Shown one piece after another: positions 9,036 through 17,238 of a DNA stretch of 41,988 nt. The stretch is taken from contig NZ_RJJX01000029.1 in the NCBI RefSeq assembly GCF_003996985.1, forward strand, positions 1-41,988. The letters run 5' to 3'. The position numbers and the translations under genes were made by a program. Within the stretch, counting starts at the first letter, position 1. Every line of letters starts with the position of its first letter. The notes under the pieces are model-generated. The model had not been told where the DNA came from and did no database searches. It worked only from the letters and a program-made list of their open reading frames with translations. The stretch comes from Ancylomarina longa. Lineage in GTDB: Bacteria; Bacteroidota; Bacteroidia; Bacteroidales; Marinifilaceae.

Positions 9036-9070
9036 ATAAATGGACAGATTTACGTTTACTATGTACTTTT
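9036..9070. promoter_or_regulatory. Operator-like dyad, copy 1 (pirin promoter)
   Basis: Half-sites AAATGGACA (9038-9046) and TGTACTTTT (9062-9070) are imperfect inverted repeats (AAAnGnACA) separated by 15 nt. The same half-sites with the same 15-nt gap, plus flanking AT, occur at 12396-12430. No other function of this stretch is evident. Confidence 0.6.
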
Positions 9071-9162
9071 TATTGATTTACACTTGTATTTCAGAGGGAT
9101 ACTTCATCTTTTTCAAGAAACGGATATCCAGGTAATAAATCACAGATTCTTTAAATTCATTC

Positions 9163-9191
9163 AAAAAAAAAGTGGAGAAATAATCTCCACT
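9163..9191 (-). terminator. Terminator of the ALS-ALDH operon
   Basis: An 8-bp stem (AGTGGAGA at 9171-9178 with TCTCCACT at 9184-9191, 5-nt loop) is followed on the minus strand by a run of T (A at 9163-9170 on plus). A T-rich tract also follows on the plus side, so it may work both ways. Confidence 0.85.
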
Positions 9192-9213
9192 TCCTTTTTA
9201 TAATACTTTCGAT

Positions 9214-10605
9214 CTATAATACTTTCGATTTAATAACCATGAGTTTCTCTCTGGTCATTTCGTGCATAGAATAGGGGATTCCTCCTGTTCCGATTCCCGA
9301 AGCATCCCGACCACCAAATGGCATCCAATCTACCCGAAAAGCGGTATGATCATTCACTGTTACCGTAGAGGCATTCAGCTGATTCACTGCATCCATGGCA
9401 TGATCTAAATTAGAGGTGAACACCGCAGATTGAAATGCCAATGGCAAGGCATTAGAGCGATCAATAGCCTCCTGCAAGTCTTTGTACGAATACACACAAA
9501 TAACTGGTCCGAACACCTCCAACTGACTCACCTTCGAAGTTGAAGATGGATTTAATAATACCGTAGGCTCATAACATGAATTCGAGATTCGCTTGCCACC
9601 ACATAACAATTTTGCTCCTTCTGCAGTTGCTTCGTTCACCCATTCCTCTACCCGATCCACCTCATAGTTTTCGATCAATGGACCAACTTCCGTTTCCGGA
9701 TTCATAGGATCGCCTACCTTCAGTTTTTTCGCCTGCTTCACCAATTGTGCTGTAAAAGATTCGGCAATTTGCTCCTGAACAAATACACGTTGCACAGAAA
9801 CACAAACCTGACCGGCATGATAAAATCCTCCTTTTGCGAGTAAGGGAACTGCCTGTTGAAGATCTGCATCGGCTTCTACAATCACCGGAGCCGACCCTCC
9901 ATGTTCCAAGGCACAGCGAGTTCCTGCGGCCAATTTCGAACGCAATGACCATCCTACCTTTGCCGAACCGATAAAAGAAAGATAGTTCACTCGTTCATCC
10001 TGAACCAGTTTTTCGGCATTCTGGCGATCACAAACCACTACCTCTGCCCAATCCTCCGGCATTCCTGCCTGTTTCATAATATTCACTAGTTCTATTGCAG
10101 ATAAGGGAGTTGCACTAGCAGGCTTTATCAAAACAGGAGAACCAACTGCAAAAGCTGGAATCACTTGATGTACCGCCAAATTCAAAGGATGATTAAAAGC
10201 ACTAATACTCAGCACAACACCAATGGGTTCGCGCAGGCTAAATGCCCATCGGTTTACCGAGGCAGCAGTTGCGCCCATAGGAATTTGCTCTCCTCTAAGC
10301 TGACCGATGTGCTCAATTGCCAATTGCACCCCATTAATGGCACGCAGAATTTCCACCTTACTATCCTGATAAGGTTTTCCCCCTTCCGAAGCTGCAATTT
10401 TGCTAAGTTCCTCCACCCCCGATTGCATGATGACCTTGGTTTTCTCCAATATTTCTATTCGCTGATACGGTTTTAACCATCTCGAGCGATCCTGAAATAA
10501 AGCATAAGCTCTGGATATTTTCTCTTCTACCTGCTGCGCGTTAAGCATTGGTATTTCTTTGATCAGACTTCCGTCGTATGGGGAATTTACTTGTAATGTG
10601 TTCAT
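9214..10605 (-). CDS. NAD(P)-dependent aldehyde dehydrogenase family protein
   Basis: 463 residues. The catalytic set is intact: N138 (SISAFNHP), E234 (CALEHGGSAP) and nucleophile C268 (HAGQVCVSVQR). The cofactor loop FIGSAKVG is at about 211-218. This is a class-I-like ALDH oxidising an aldehyde to an acid in the cytoplasm. It resembles the lactaldehyde/phosphonoacetaldehyde dehydrogenase branch more than betaine or retinal ALDHs, but the substrate cannot be read from sequence. It is the second gene of an operon, 23 nt after the acetolactate-synthase-like gene. The last 16 bp around its stop codon are tandemly duplicated (9199-9214 and 9215-9230). Confidence 0.92.
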   Translation of the reverse strand: MNTLQVNSPYDGSLIKEIPMLNAQQVEEKISRAYALFQDRSRWLKPYQRIEILEKTKVIMQSGVEELSKIAASEGGKPYQDSKVEILRAINGVQLAIEHIGQLRGEQIPMGATAASVNRWAFSLREPIGVVLSISAFNHPLNLAVHQVIPAFAVGSPVLIKPASATPLSAIELVNIMKQAGMPEDWAEVVVCDRQNAEKLVQDERVNYLSFIGSAKVGWSLRSKLAAGTRCALEHGGSAPVIVEADADLQQAVPLLAKGGFYHAGQVCVSVQRVFVQEQIAESFTAQLVKQAKKLKVGDPMNPETEVGPLIENYEVDRVEEWVNEATAEGAKLLCGGKRISNSCYEPTVLLNPSSTSKVSQLEVFGPVICVYSYKDLQEAIDRSNALPLAFQSAVFTSNLDHAMDAVNQLNASTVTVNDHTAFRVDWMPFGGRDASGIGTGGIPYSMHEMTREKLMVIKSKVL

Positions 10606-10628
10606 CGTATAAGTTTCTAAATTTGATA

Positions 10629-12269
10629 TTACAAAATACAGGTTTTTGCATAAAGTTCTTCGTTTAAGACCTTATGATTTTCGGAATAATCTACAGGAAC
10701 ATCAATCAAATGCACCCCTTTGGCATGGATACATTGCGCCAGCGTTTTGGAAAAATTCTCCGGACAATCTACCTGATGACCAATAGCACCATAGCTTTCT
10801 GCGTACTTCACAAAATCAGGATTACCGTAGTCCAAACCAAAAGCTTCAAACTTTAAAGCTGCCTGCTTCCATTTAATCATGCCATAGGCACTATCATTCA
10901 AAACTATAATAACAAGATCGATACCCAATCGCACTGCGGTTTCCATTTCCTGTGAGTTCATCAGAAATCCACCATCGCCACAAATACTGACTACGGCCTT
11001 ATCGGGATATACCATTTTAGCAGCCATTGCCGATGGAAAGCCGGCACCCATGGTTGCCAAAGCATTATCCAAAAGAATGGTGTTGGGATGATAGGCCGGA
11101 AAATTTCTGGCAAACCAAATCTTATAAACACCATTATCCAACGTGAGAATGCCATCTTCAGGTAAGGCCTTTCGCACCGCCGAAACCAAAAACTGAGGAA
11201 TCAATGGAAATTTAGAGTTATCAGAATTCGTAGCAATATGATGATCCACTTCTTTTTTAATTCTGGCATAATACTCAAAATCCCAATCCGATTGTACTTG
11301 AATCTGTTTACCTATTTCTTTTATCGAATAAGCAATATCACCAATCACATTCAATTGCGGAAAATAAACCTCATCCACCTGGGCTGCAAAAAAATTCACA
11401 TGAATCACCTTTTTCCCACCCTGTTCCATAAAGAAGGGAGGTTTCTCAATCACATCGTGTCCAATATTTACAATGAGGTCGGCACGCGCTATGGCACAAT
11501 GCAAATAATCATGATCAGAAAGAGCCGCCGTCCCCAGGTATTGAGCATGTCTTTCGTCCACCACCCCTTTCCCCATTTGGGTATTAAAGAAATAAATCCC
11601 GGTTTTCTCTATAAAATCAAGCAAGGCTTTCGAGGTTCTTTTTCGGTTGGCACCGGCACCAATCAAAAGCAATGGTCTTTTGGCCTTTTCAATCATTTTC
11701 ACCGCTTTCTTAATGGATTTAGTCTCCGGGTTTGGTCTGCGAATCGTGTTTGGTTCAAACACTGTATCCGGAGCCTCTTCTGCCGCCACATCTTCGGGCA
11801 ACTCTAAATGAACTGCCCCCGGCCGCTCCTCCATGGCAAGACGAAAGGCTTCCCTCACCAAAGAGGCAATATTATTACCATTCACAATTTGCCTTGTCAT
11901 TTTGGTGATGGGCCTCATCATATCCACCACATTTAAAATTTGAAAACGTCCCTGTTTGCTTTTCTTAATTGGCTTTTGACCCGTTATCATGATCATGGGC
12001 ATGGCTCCCAATTGCGCATAAGCAGCAGGAGTCACCAAATTTGTAGCTCCTGGTCCCAAGGTAGATAAACAAACCCCAGGTTTCCCGGTTAGTCTGCCAT
12101 AAGTGGCAGCCATAAATCCAGCTGCCTGTTCATGTCGATTTAAAATCAACTTAATTTTCGATCCTCTCAGGGAGTTTAAAAAATCAAGGTTTTCTTCACC
12201 AGGAATCCCGAAAACATATTCCACTCCTTCGTTCTCCAGTGCTTTTACTATTAAATCTGATGCTTTCAT
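10629..12269 (-). CDS. Acetolactate synthase large-subunit-like ThDP enzyme
   Basis: 546 residues with the three-domain ThDP layout. The cofactor-activating E47 is in NRHEQAAGFMA. STLGPGATNLVT and the substrate-channel RFQ...D segment are AHAS-like. The C-terminal ThDP/Mg motif runs from GDGGFLMNSQEMETA to LND, and W follows YGMIK. Expected reaction: two pyruvate to 2-acetolactate plus CO2. No small regulatory subunit gene follows and no branched-chain amino acid genes are nearby. A catabolic or specialised carboligase role, paired with the downstream aldehyde dehydrogenase, is more likely than biosynthesis. It is divergent from the XRE-S24 regulator at 12502. No good -7 box was seen. Confidence 0.85.
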   Translation of the reverse strand: MKASDLIVKALENEGVEYVFGIPGEENLDFLNSLRGSKIKLILNRHEQAAGFMAATYGRLTGKPGVCLSTLGPGATNLVTPAAYAQLGAMPMIMITGQKPIKKSKQGRFQILNVVDMMRPITKMTRQIVNGNNIASLVREAFRLAMEERPGAVHLELPEDVAAEEAPDTVFEPNTIRRPNPETKSIKKAVKMIEKAKRPLLLIGAGANRKRTSKALLDFIEKTGIYFFNTQMGKGVVDERHAQYLGTAALSDHDYLHCAIARADLIVNIGHDVIEKPPFFMEQGGKKVIHVNFFAAQVDEVYFPQLNVIGDIAYSIKEIGKQIQVQSDWDFEYYARIKKEVDHHIATNSDNSKFPLIPQFLVSAVRKALPEDGILTLDNGVYKIWFARNFPAYHPNTILLDNALATMGAGFPSAMAAKMVYPDKAVVSICGDGGFLMNSQEMETAVRLGIDLVIIVLNDSAYGMIKWKQAALKFEAFGLDYGNPDFVKYAESYGAIGHQVDCPENFSKTLAQCIHAKGVHLIDVPVDYSENHKVLNEELYAKTCIL

Positions 12270-12395
12270 ATCCTATCAATTTTATCGTTATGCTCCACCT
12301 ATTTAAAATCAATTTTATAAGGATATTAATTATACCTGTGCAAAATTGATTCCCCTTAATTTACTCAATTAAAATTAGTTGGTTCGAATGTTTTT

Positions 12396-12430
12396 ATAAA
12401 TGGACAAATATTCTTTTGACATGTACTTTT
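12396..12430. promoter_or_regulatory. Operator-like dyad, copy 2 (XRE-S24/ALS divergent region)
   Basis: AAATGGACA (12398-12406) and TGTACTTTT (12422-12430) face each other across 15 nt, the same as the copy at 9036-9070. It lies 28 nt upstream of the -7 box of the XRE-S24 gene, and about 130 nt upstream of the divergent acetolactate-synthase-like gene. Autoregulation by the XRE-S24 protein is the simplest reading. Confidence 0.6.
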
Positions 12431-12458
12431 CAATTTCCGAAAAGATCAAACAAACTTG

Positions 12459-12466
12459 TACATTTG
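12459..12466 (+). promoter_or_regulatory. Bacteroidota -7 box for the XRE-S24 gene
   Basis: TACATTTG matches TAnnTTTG. It lies inside the upstream extension of the open frame and therefore argues that translation starts at 12502 rather than 12400. Confidence 0.7.
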
Positions 12467-12501
12467 CAGTCCTTAAAAAATCACTCACACAAGAGCAAAG
12501 C

Positions 12502-13206
12502 ATGGAAAATCTAAATAAAAACCTCCGACATCTACGACTACGAAAGCGATTATCTCAACAGAAATTGTCTTCTCAAATTGGCATTGGAGCCTCTTCGATT
12601 AGTGCCTACGAAAAAAGACGAAGTGTACCTAAGATCAACAGTCTTTTAAAGTATTCCCGTTATTTCAAACGCAATCTGGATGAGTTGGTAAATGATGATA
12701 TCAGTAAAACAGATTTAATAAACCAGCAGGATGTAAAAGGCGAAAAGCTTCGGATATTACCCATTCTGGTCGATCCAAAAAATGAAGAAATGATTAGTCT
12801 GGTTCCCGTGAAGGCTGCCGCCGGATATTTAAAAGGATATTCGGATGCAGCGTTTATCAGCGAATTGCCCAATTTCAGATTACCCTTTAACGAACTTTCG
12901 GAGAATAAAACCTACCGTGCTTTTCAGATCGAAGGGGAAAGCATGCTACCGGTTTCTGCCGGATCGTATATTATCTGCGAGTATGTTCAGGATTGGGAAT
13001 TGATACAAAACGATACTTGCCATATTGTAATTACAGCCGAAGATGGTATCGTTTACAAGCGCGTGAAAAAAGATTTTACCAATCATCAATTAATCCTGAA
13101 TTCTGATAATCCGGATTATTTGTCGTTTGAAGTGAATGTAAATGAGGTAAGGGAAGTTTGGAAGGCGCTTGGTTTTATGAGTTTTAATTTGCCTGATAAA
13201 TTGTAG
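12502..13206 (+). CDS. XRE-family regulator with S24 (LexA-like) domain
   Basis: 234 residues from the ATG at 12502. An in-frame ATG at 12400 is rejected because a -7 box lies between the two. The N-terminal Cro/C1 helix-turn-helix (LRLRKRLSQQKLSSQIGIGASSIS) covers about residues 11-36. The C-terminal S24 domain has catalytic S147 (EGESMLP) and K186 (VYKRVKK), 39 apart as in LexA/CI. A candidate Ala107-Gly108 cleavage bond sits in KAAAGYL. Self-cleavage on a stress signal is therefore possible. It is not a canonical LexA because the DNA-binding domain is XRE type. A dyad operator occurs at its own promoter and at the pirin promoter. It could be a domesticated phage repressor; no phage genes are nearby. 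Confidence 0.88.
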   Translation: MENLNKNLRHLRLRKRLSQQKLSSQIGIGASSISAYEKRRSVPKINSLLKYSRYFKRNLDELVNDDISKTDLINQQDVKGEKLRILPILVDPKNEEMISLVPVKAAAGYLKGYSDAAFISELPNFRLPFNELSENKTYRAFQIEGESMLPVSAGSYIICEYVQDWELIQNDTCHIVITAEDGIVYKRVKKDFTNHQLILNSDNPDYLSFEVNVNEVREVWKALGFMSFNLPDKL

Positions 13207-13504
13207 AATTCATATTTCAACAATTTGGCTTAGTTGGTTTCGGCGCAAGCTAGGTCGGTATTCCAATTGAGCTTTTGTGCGTGCGTCGATTTTCCACATG
13301 TTATTCTTACCCGGAGGGCTATAAACATTTGATTCTTTTCGGATCAAAAATGCTAACGACCAAAACGATTCAATTTCCCACCAAAAAACAGCTTTTGAGA
13401 TTAAGGGTGAATTAATTAGAAAGCAATGAGCTTTGTATTATTTTTTTTCTACTTTTGGCTGCATTTAATCATTCTAAATAATCATTTTTACGCCTGGGAA
13501 ACCG
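13207..13504. other. Intergenic region before the EamA transporter
   Basis: About 300 nt contain no gene. The only recognisable signal is a -7 box (TACTTTTG, 13450-13457) 47 nt before the transporter start. Confidence 0.5.
13450..13457 (+). promoter_or_regulatory. Bacteroidota -7 box for the EamA transporter
   Basis: TACTTTTG matches TAnnTTTG; a TTTG lies upstream at 13432-13435 but only 14 nt away, shorter than usual. Confidence 0.45.
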
Positions 13505-14431
13505 ATGAACTCAGCACCAATAAACACCAATACCAAAGGCGTTTTATATGCCATGCTAACCGCATTATTGTGGGGATTCCTTCCTATTTTTCTAAAAATA
13601 TCATTAGAAGAAATACCACCCATGACTATTGTTTGGTTTCGTTTCACCTTTGCCTTTTTAGTGTTGTTTATCTACTATCTGATCACTGATAAAAGCCAAC
13701 TTAAAATCATCAAGCGGCCGCCGATGCTTCTGGTTTTAGCTGCCATTGCGCTTGGAGTCAACTATCTTGGTTTTTTACAAGGCGTAAATTACACTAGTCC
13801 GAGTAATGCTCAGATCATCATACAAACTGGTCCTATTTTATTGGCATTAGTTGGATTCATTGTCTTTAAAGAGCGAATTAATTTTAAACAAACCATAGGA
13901 TTTGGCATAGCCGGATTAGGCTTATTCCTTTTTTATCACAATCAGCTACAAACATTTATTCAGGATACCAATGCCTTTAATACGGGATTTTTATGGGTAG
14001 AATTGGGAGCAGTTACCTGGGTAATCTATGCCGCCTTACAAAAAACACTCGTTCAGCATCATCCTGCACAATTACTAAATATGGTGCTTTATGGCATTCC
14101 GGCCTTGTTATATATTCCTTTTGCTGATTTTTCTGCTTTCGCCAATCTCTCCTTATCGGGATGGCTAATCGTAATTTTTTTGGGAGTGAATACCTTGGTT
14201 GCTTATGGCAGCATTGCCCTTGCCTTTAAATATACCGAAGCATATAAAGTAAGCATTATTGTTACCATGAATCCCATCATTACCTTAATAACTATGGCTG
14301 TTTTAACCATTTTAGAAGTGAATTGGATCAAAGCCGATAACCTAAGTCTGTACTCCTTTCTGGGAGCGGCATTGGTAATTGGAGGAGCGATAACTGCCGT
14401 TTACTTCTCGAAACGAAAGCAAAAAGCTTAG
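13505..14431 (+). CDS. EamA/DMT-family membrane transporter
   Basis: 308 residues, about ten hydrophobic segments in two five-helix EamA repeats. Typical motifs are ALLWGFLPIFLK near the start, SPSNAQIIIQTGPILLALVGFIVFKERI at the end of repeat 1, and the matching MNPIITLITMAVLTILEV in repeat 2. Inner-membrane exporter of small metabolites such as amino acids; the substrate is not predictable. The C-terminus is basic (SKRKQKA). Monocistronic, and followed by the 21-bp-period repeat tract. Confidence 0.9.
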   Translation: MNSAPINTNTKGVLYAMLTALLWGFLPIFLKISLEEIPPMTIVWFRFTFAFLVLFIYYLITDKSQLKIIKRPPMLLVLAAIALGVNYLGFLQGVNYTSPSNAQIIIQTGPILLALVGFIVFKERINFKQTIGFGIAGLGLFLFYHNQLQTFIQDTNAFNTGFLWVELGAVTWVIYAALQKTLVQHHPAQLLNMVLYGIPALLYIPFADFSAFANLSLSGWLIVIFLGVNTLVAYGSIALAFKYTEAYKVSIIVTMNPIITLITMAVLTILEVNWIKADNLSLYSFLGAALVIGGAITAVYFSKRKQKA

Positions 14432-14487
14432 CTAGCTTCGAAGGATTATTTTCCCAATAAAAACAAGACTGCCTATCGTATTCCATC

Positions 14488-14802
14488 ATAAGACTTGTAT
14501 AAGTCTCTATCAGAGATGTAATATTCCATACAAGACTTGTAGAAATCATCACGAGAGTTGTAATAGCCTTCATAAGGAATGCAAGAAACATTATAAGAGT
14601 CGTAACTTCCTCTATTAGCAATGCAATATACATCATAAATATTGTGGAATTCACTGCATTTATTCAAATATATCACATCAATATTGTAATACTTAGCATA
14701 TTTATAAAGTTTTTTAATTACAATATCTAGTATTACTATACTTTTATTTAGTATTGATATATTTTTGAACAGTCTTTTACTGATTTTATTAAGTCTTTTT
14801 AG
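14488..14802. repeat. Diverged 21-bp-period tandem repeat tract
   Basis: Ten units of exactly 21 bp fill 14488-14697 without internal indels (starts 14488, 14509, 14530, 14551, 14572, 14593, 14614, 14635, 14656, 14677). A typical unit reads ATAAGAGTTGTAAnnnnCnTC, with GT at unit positions 10-11 nearly throughout. After a 2-nt shift the period continues in AT-rich DNA, where AGT recurs at 14708, 14729, 14750, 14771 and 14792. Reading frames stay open on both strands because of the period; none has a convincing start. Function unknown: possible phased (two-turn) DNA curvature, protein-binding iterons, or a decayed heptad-repeat coding region. Confidence 0.75.
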
Positions 14803-14937
14803 TATTTTTTCTTGATAAACTCGAAAAAAAATCAGAACTTAAGGATGTAAAACAATCTGTAAGCCAATAGGTACAGTTGGTAGCAGACTAACAGCTAAAG
14901 AGAAGTTTAATCAAACCGAAAAAAGATAATAAAAGAG

Positions 14938-15297
14938 ATGAATACTAAGAAAAATATGTCCATGCCTATTGATACCAATGCCTTGATATTAAAAGCAATG
15001 AATGAGAAACGAATTGTATATACCGATTTGTCCAGACTACTACAAGTGCATTTGTCATCGGCGCATTACATGTTAAAAAATCCGGGGATGCAGATTCGTA
15101 GGCTGTGGTCTATTTGCGAAGTATTACAGGTTAATATTTTCCGACAAATTGCGAACGAAATAGGAATTGATGATCCGATTGATCCGGCAATTCTATCCAG
15201 AGATCAAGAAATTGAAAACTTAAAAAAGGAAGTGCAAGACCTAAAAAAAGAGCGGGATTTGCTAAAAGAAGTAATTGGATTGCAAGGCAAGAAGTAA
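14938..15297 (+). CDS. Small XRE-like HTH protein with C-terminal coiled coil
   Basis: 119 residues. The centre (about residues 27-75) has an XRE-like helix-turn-helix pattern: YTDLSRLLQVHLSSAHYMLK, then IRRLWSICEVLQVNIFRQIA. The last 30 residues are strongly heptad-like and charged (EIENLKKEVQDLKKERDLL), predicting a dimerising coiled coil. It is probably a DNA-binding protein of a small family found in Bacteroidota; no target is known. Its start lies 135 nt after a 21-bp periodic tract. A TACAGTTG near-match to a -7 box at 14872-14879 may be its promoter. Confidence 0.7.
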   Translation: MNTKKNMSMPIDTNALILKAMNEKRIVYTDLSRLLQVHLSSAHYMLKNPGMQIRRLWSICEVLQVNIFRQIANEIGIDDPIDPAILSRDQEIENLKKEVQDLKKERDLLKEVIGLQGKK

Positions 15298-15367
15298 AAG
15301 CGGCCAAAAAATCTCTATTGTATTTTAATACAGTGACCGAAAGCAGAAGGTCTCCCATTTCGAATTA

Positions 15368-16264
15368 TTATTCCCTTATTTCATCATACTCCAAGGGCTC
15401 GATATGTATTGTGGAGACATAGCCGAATTCTTCGCGAATACCATCTTCCAGCTTACTTGCTATTTCATGAGCATCCTGAATTGGCATATCATTTGGTAAA
15501 CAGATATGGAAAGTAAGTTCGGTATGATCTCCATAGGTGTGTGCATGAAAATGATGGGGTACTAATGTATCCGAGTGTAGCTTTACACAGCATTGTTTTA
15601 CCTCCTCAATCATGGTAGCCGAAGGACTTTCGCCAAGCAGGGAATGAATAGAATCGCTAATTATTTGATAGGCGGCATGACCAATTAACAAGGCTACAAT
15701 CATCCCCAATGCACCATCAATCCACCAGAAATAATTTCCCAGAAATATTCCCACTAAAATAACCAGGGAGGAAATGGCATCGCTTCGATGATGCCAGGCA
15801 TCGGCACGCAATACTTTAGAATTAGTTTTTCTTGCACCATAATAGGCAAACTGAGCTAGCAATTCCTTCGTGACTACGGATACAATCATTACCACAATAG
15901 CAAGTGTTCCGAAGGTAGTAGATTCCCTATTTATCAGCGTTTCGTACGACTGCATGATAAATTCGAAAGCTACCAGCAAGAGCAATATTCCAATAATAAA
16001 AGCACTAATGAGATCGGCCCTTCCATGTCCAAAAGGATGATCCTCATCGGCAGGCTTTTTCGAAATTTTCGCACCAATCAACACAATTACAGAGCTTAAA
16101 CTATCCGAAAGGGTATGCCAGGCATCGGCAATAATGGCAATAGAACCGGTAGCCAGACCTGCCCAATATTTAAGTGCAAAGAGTAGAACATTACCAGCTA
16201 TGGAAAGCCAACCTTCCACATAAGCCCAATTCGATTTATCGAGTTTCCATCTAGAATTCTTCAT
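15368..16264 (-). CDS. Cation diffusion facilitator (CDF) metal exporter
   Basis: 298 residues, six membrane segments then a cytoplasmic ferredoxin-like domain. The transport-site residues are H50 and D54 (DAWHTLSD) in the second helix and H158 and D162 (DAWHHRSD) in the fifth. The family motif DHPFGHGR is at about 75-82. The His-Asp/His-Asp arrangement is typical of zinc-selecting CDF proteins, so Zn2+ (perhaps Co2+ or Cd2+) efflux coupled to proton entry is likely. The cytoplasmic tail has several His residues (PHHFHAHTYGDH). It is 41 nt downstream of the nucleotidase pair on the same strand, so co-transcription is possible. Confidence 0.92.
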   Translation of the reverse strand: MKNSRWKLDKSNWAYVEGWLSIAGNVLLFALKYWAGLATGSIAIIADAWHTLSDSLSSVIVLIGAKISKKPADEDHPFGHGRADLISAFIIGILLLLVAFEFIMQSYETLINRESTTFGTLAIVVMIVSVVTKELLAQFAYYGARKTNSKVLRADAWHHRSDAISSLVILVGIFLGNYFWWIDGALGMIVALLIGHAAYQIISDSIHSLLGESPSATMIEEVKQCCVKLHSDTLVPHHFHAHTYGDHTELTFHICLPNDMPIQDAHEIASKLEDGIREEFGYVSTIHIEPLEYDEIRE

Positions 16265-16305
16265 AGTAGTCCTTTCAAACTTAGGAAGTAGGAAGATAAT
16301 GATTA

Positions 16306-17238
16306 TTAAGCAATAGATGCCTCTACCCGCAATAATTTGGAGGATGCAATTTTAGTTTTCTCCTTTTTGTCGATATATAAGTCGATTCGCCCGAGGGCAA
16401 TACCTGCCCATCCCACCTGATTGATGATTACTTCCTCTCCATCTCTATTCAGCAAACGATCGGGAGTTTCCATCAGGGTATGAGAATGTCCGCCAATAAT
16501 CACATCTACCCCGCTCGATTTTTTGGCAAAATCTATATCACACATCTCTCCAATATTACTTTTATAGCCCAGATGAGAAAGACAAACAACCAAATCGCAG
16601 GCTTGCTCATTCTTTAAGATATGCACCATTTTATCGGCAACATCTACAGGATCGAGATAAACGATTGTTTCGCGATTTTGAGGCTCCACTAATCCTTCTA
16701 AGTCAACTCCTACGCCAAAAACACCAATTTTCAAATCCCCTTTTTGAAATATTTTATAAGGAGGAATTTTTCCTTCCAAATCCGTACCACTAAAGTCGTA
16801 ATTCGCATTCAGTAATGGAAAATTAAGATATTTCAGTTTGCTGCTAATTCCTTTCACGCCATTGTCAAATTCATGATTACCGATATTTCCGGCATCATAT
16901 TTCATTTTTGACATCAATTTAAATTCCGCTTCTCCCTGAAAAAAGTTAAAATAGGGAGTTCCCTGAAACACATCACCAGCATCGAGCAGGAGTACTTGTT
17001 CTTCCTGCTTTCTAATTTTTTCCACCATAGCATGGATACGTGCAAAGCCTCCCAATCCACCAAACTGAGGATCTTCCTTCGGGAAAGGTTCAATTCTACT
17101 ATGTAGATCGTTAGTATGAAGTAAGCATATTTTCTGCATCTTATTTTTCGACGCAAAGGCTGATTTGCTTACCAATCCTGTTCCCAATAATAAGCCGCCA
17201 AGTCCAAAGCTCTTTAAAAAATCTCTTCTATTCCACAT
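16306..17238 (-). CDS. 5'-nucleotidase catalytic domain (metallophosphatase), Tat-exported
   Basis: 310 residues from the ATG at 17238; a start at 17253 would add five residues before the Tat signal and is less likely. The N-terminus has a twin-arginine signal (NRRDFLKSFGLGGLL). The UshA-type calcineurin-like phosphatase motifs follow in order: HTNDLHSR, DAGDVFQGTP, GNHEFDNG, and GGHSHT. The substrate-binding C-terminal domain found in full-length UshA is absent and is supplied by the gene just upstream (17228-18010), which overlaps this one by 11 nt. Likely role: periplasmic hydrolysis of nucleotides or related phosphoesters. Confidence 0.9.
   Translation of the reverse strand: MWNRRDFLKSFGLGGLLLGTGLVSKSAFASKNKMQKICLLHTNDLHSRIEPFPKEDPQFGGLGGFARIHAMVEKIRKQEEQVLLLDAGDVFQGTPYFNFFQGEAEFKLMSKMKYDAGNIGNHEFDNGVKGISSKLKYLNFPLLNANYDFSGTDLEGKIPPYKIFQKGDLKIGVFGVGVDLEGLVEPQNRETIVYLDPVDVADKMVHILKNEQACDLVVCLSHLGYKSNIGEMCDIDFAKKSSGVDVIIGGHSHTLMETPDRLLNRDGEEVIINQVGWAGIALGRIDLYIDKKEKTKIASSKLLRVEASIA

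Noticed and set aside
12400-12501. N-terminal extension of the XRE-S24 protein to 12400
   Set aside because: A -7 box (TACATTTG) and the operator-like dyad lie inside this stretch, and the helix-turn-helix begins just after the ATG at 12502.
14328-14676. Minus-strand open frames of 67 and 108 codons over the 21-bp tract
   Set aside because: They arise because one stop-free unit is repeated in phase. One overlaps the transporter gene antisense and both need GTG starts. Kept as a repeat, with coding only as a hypothesis.
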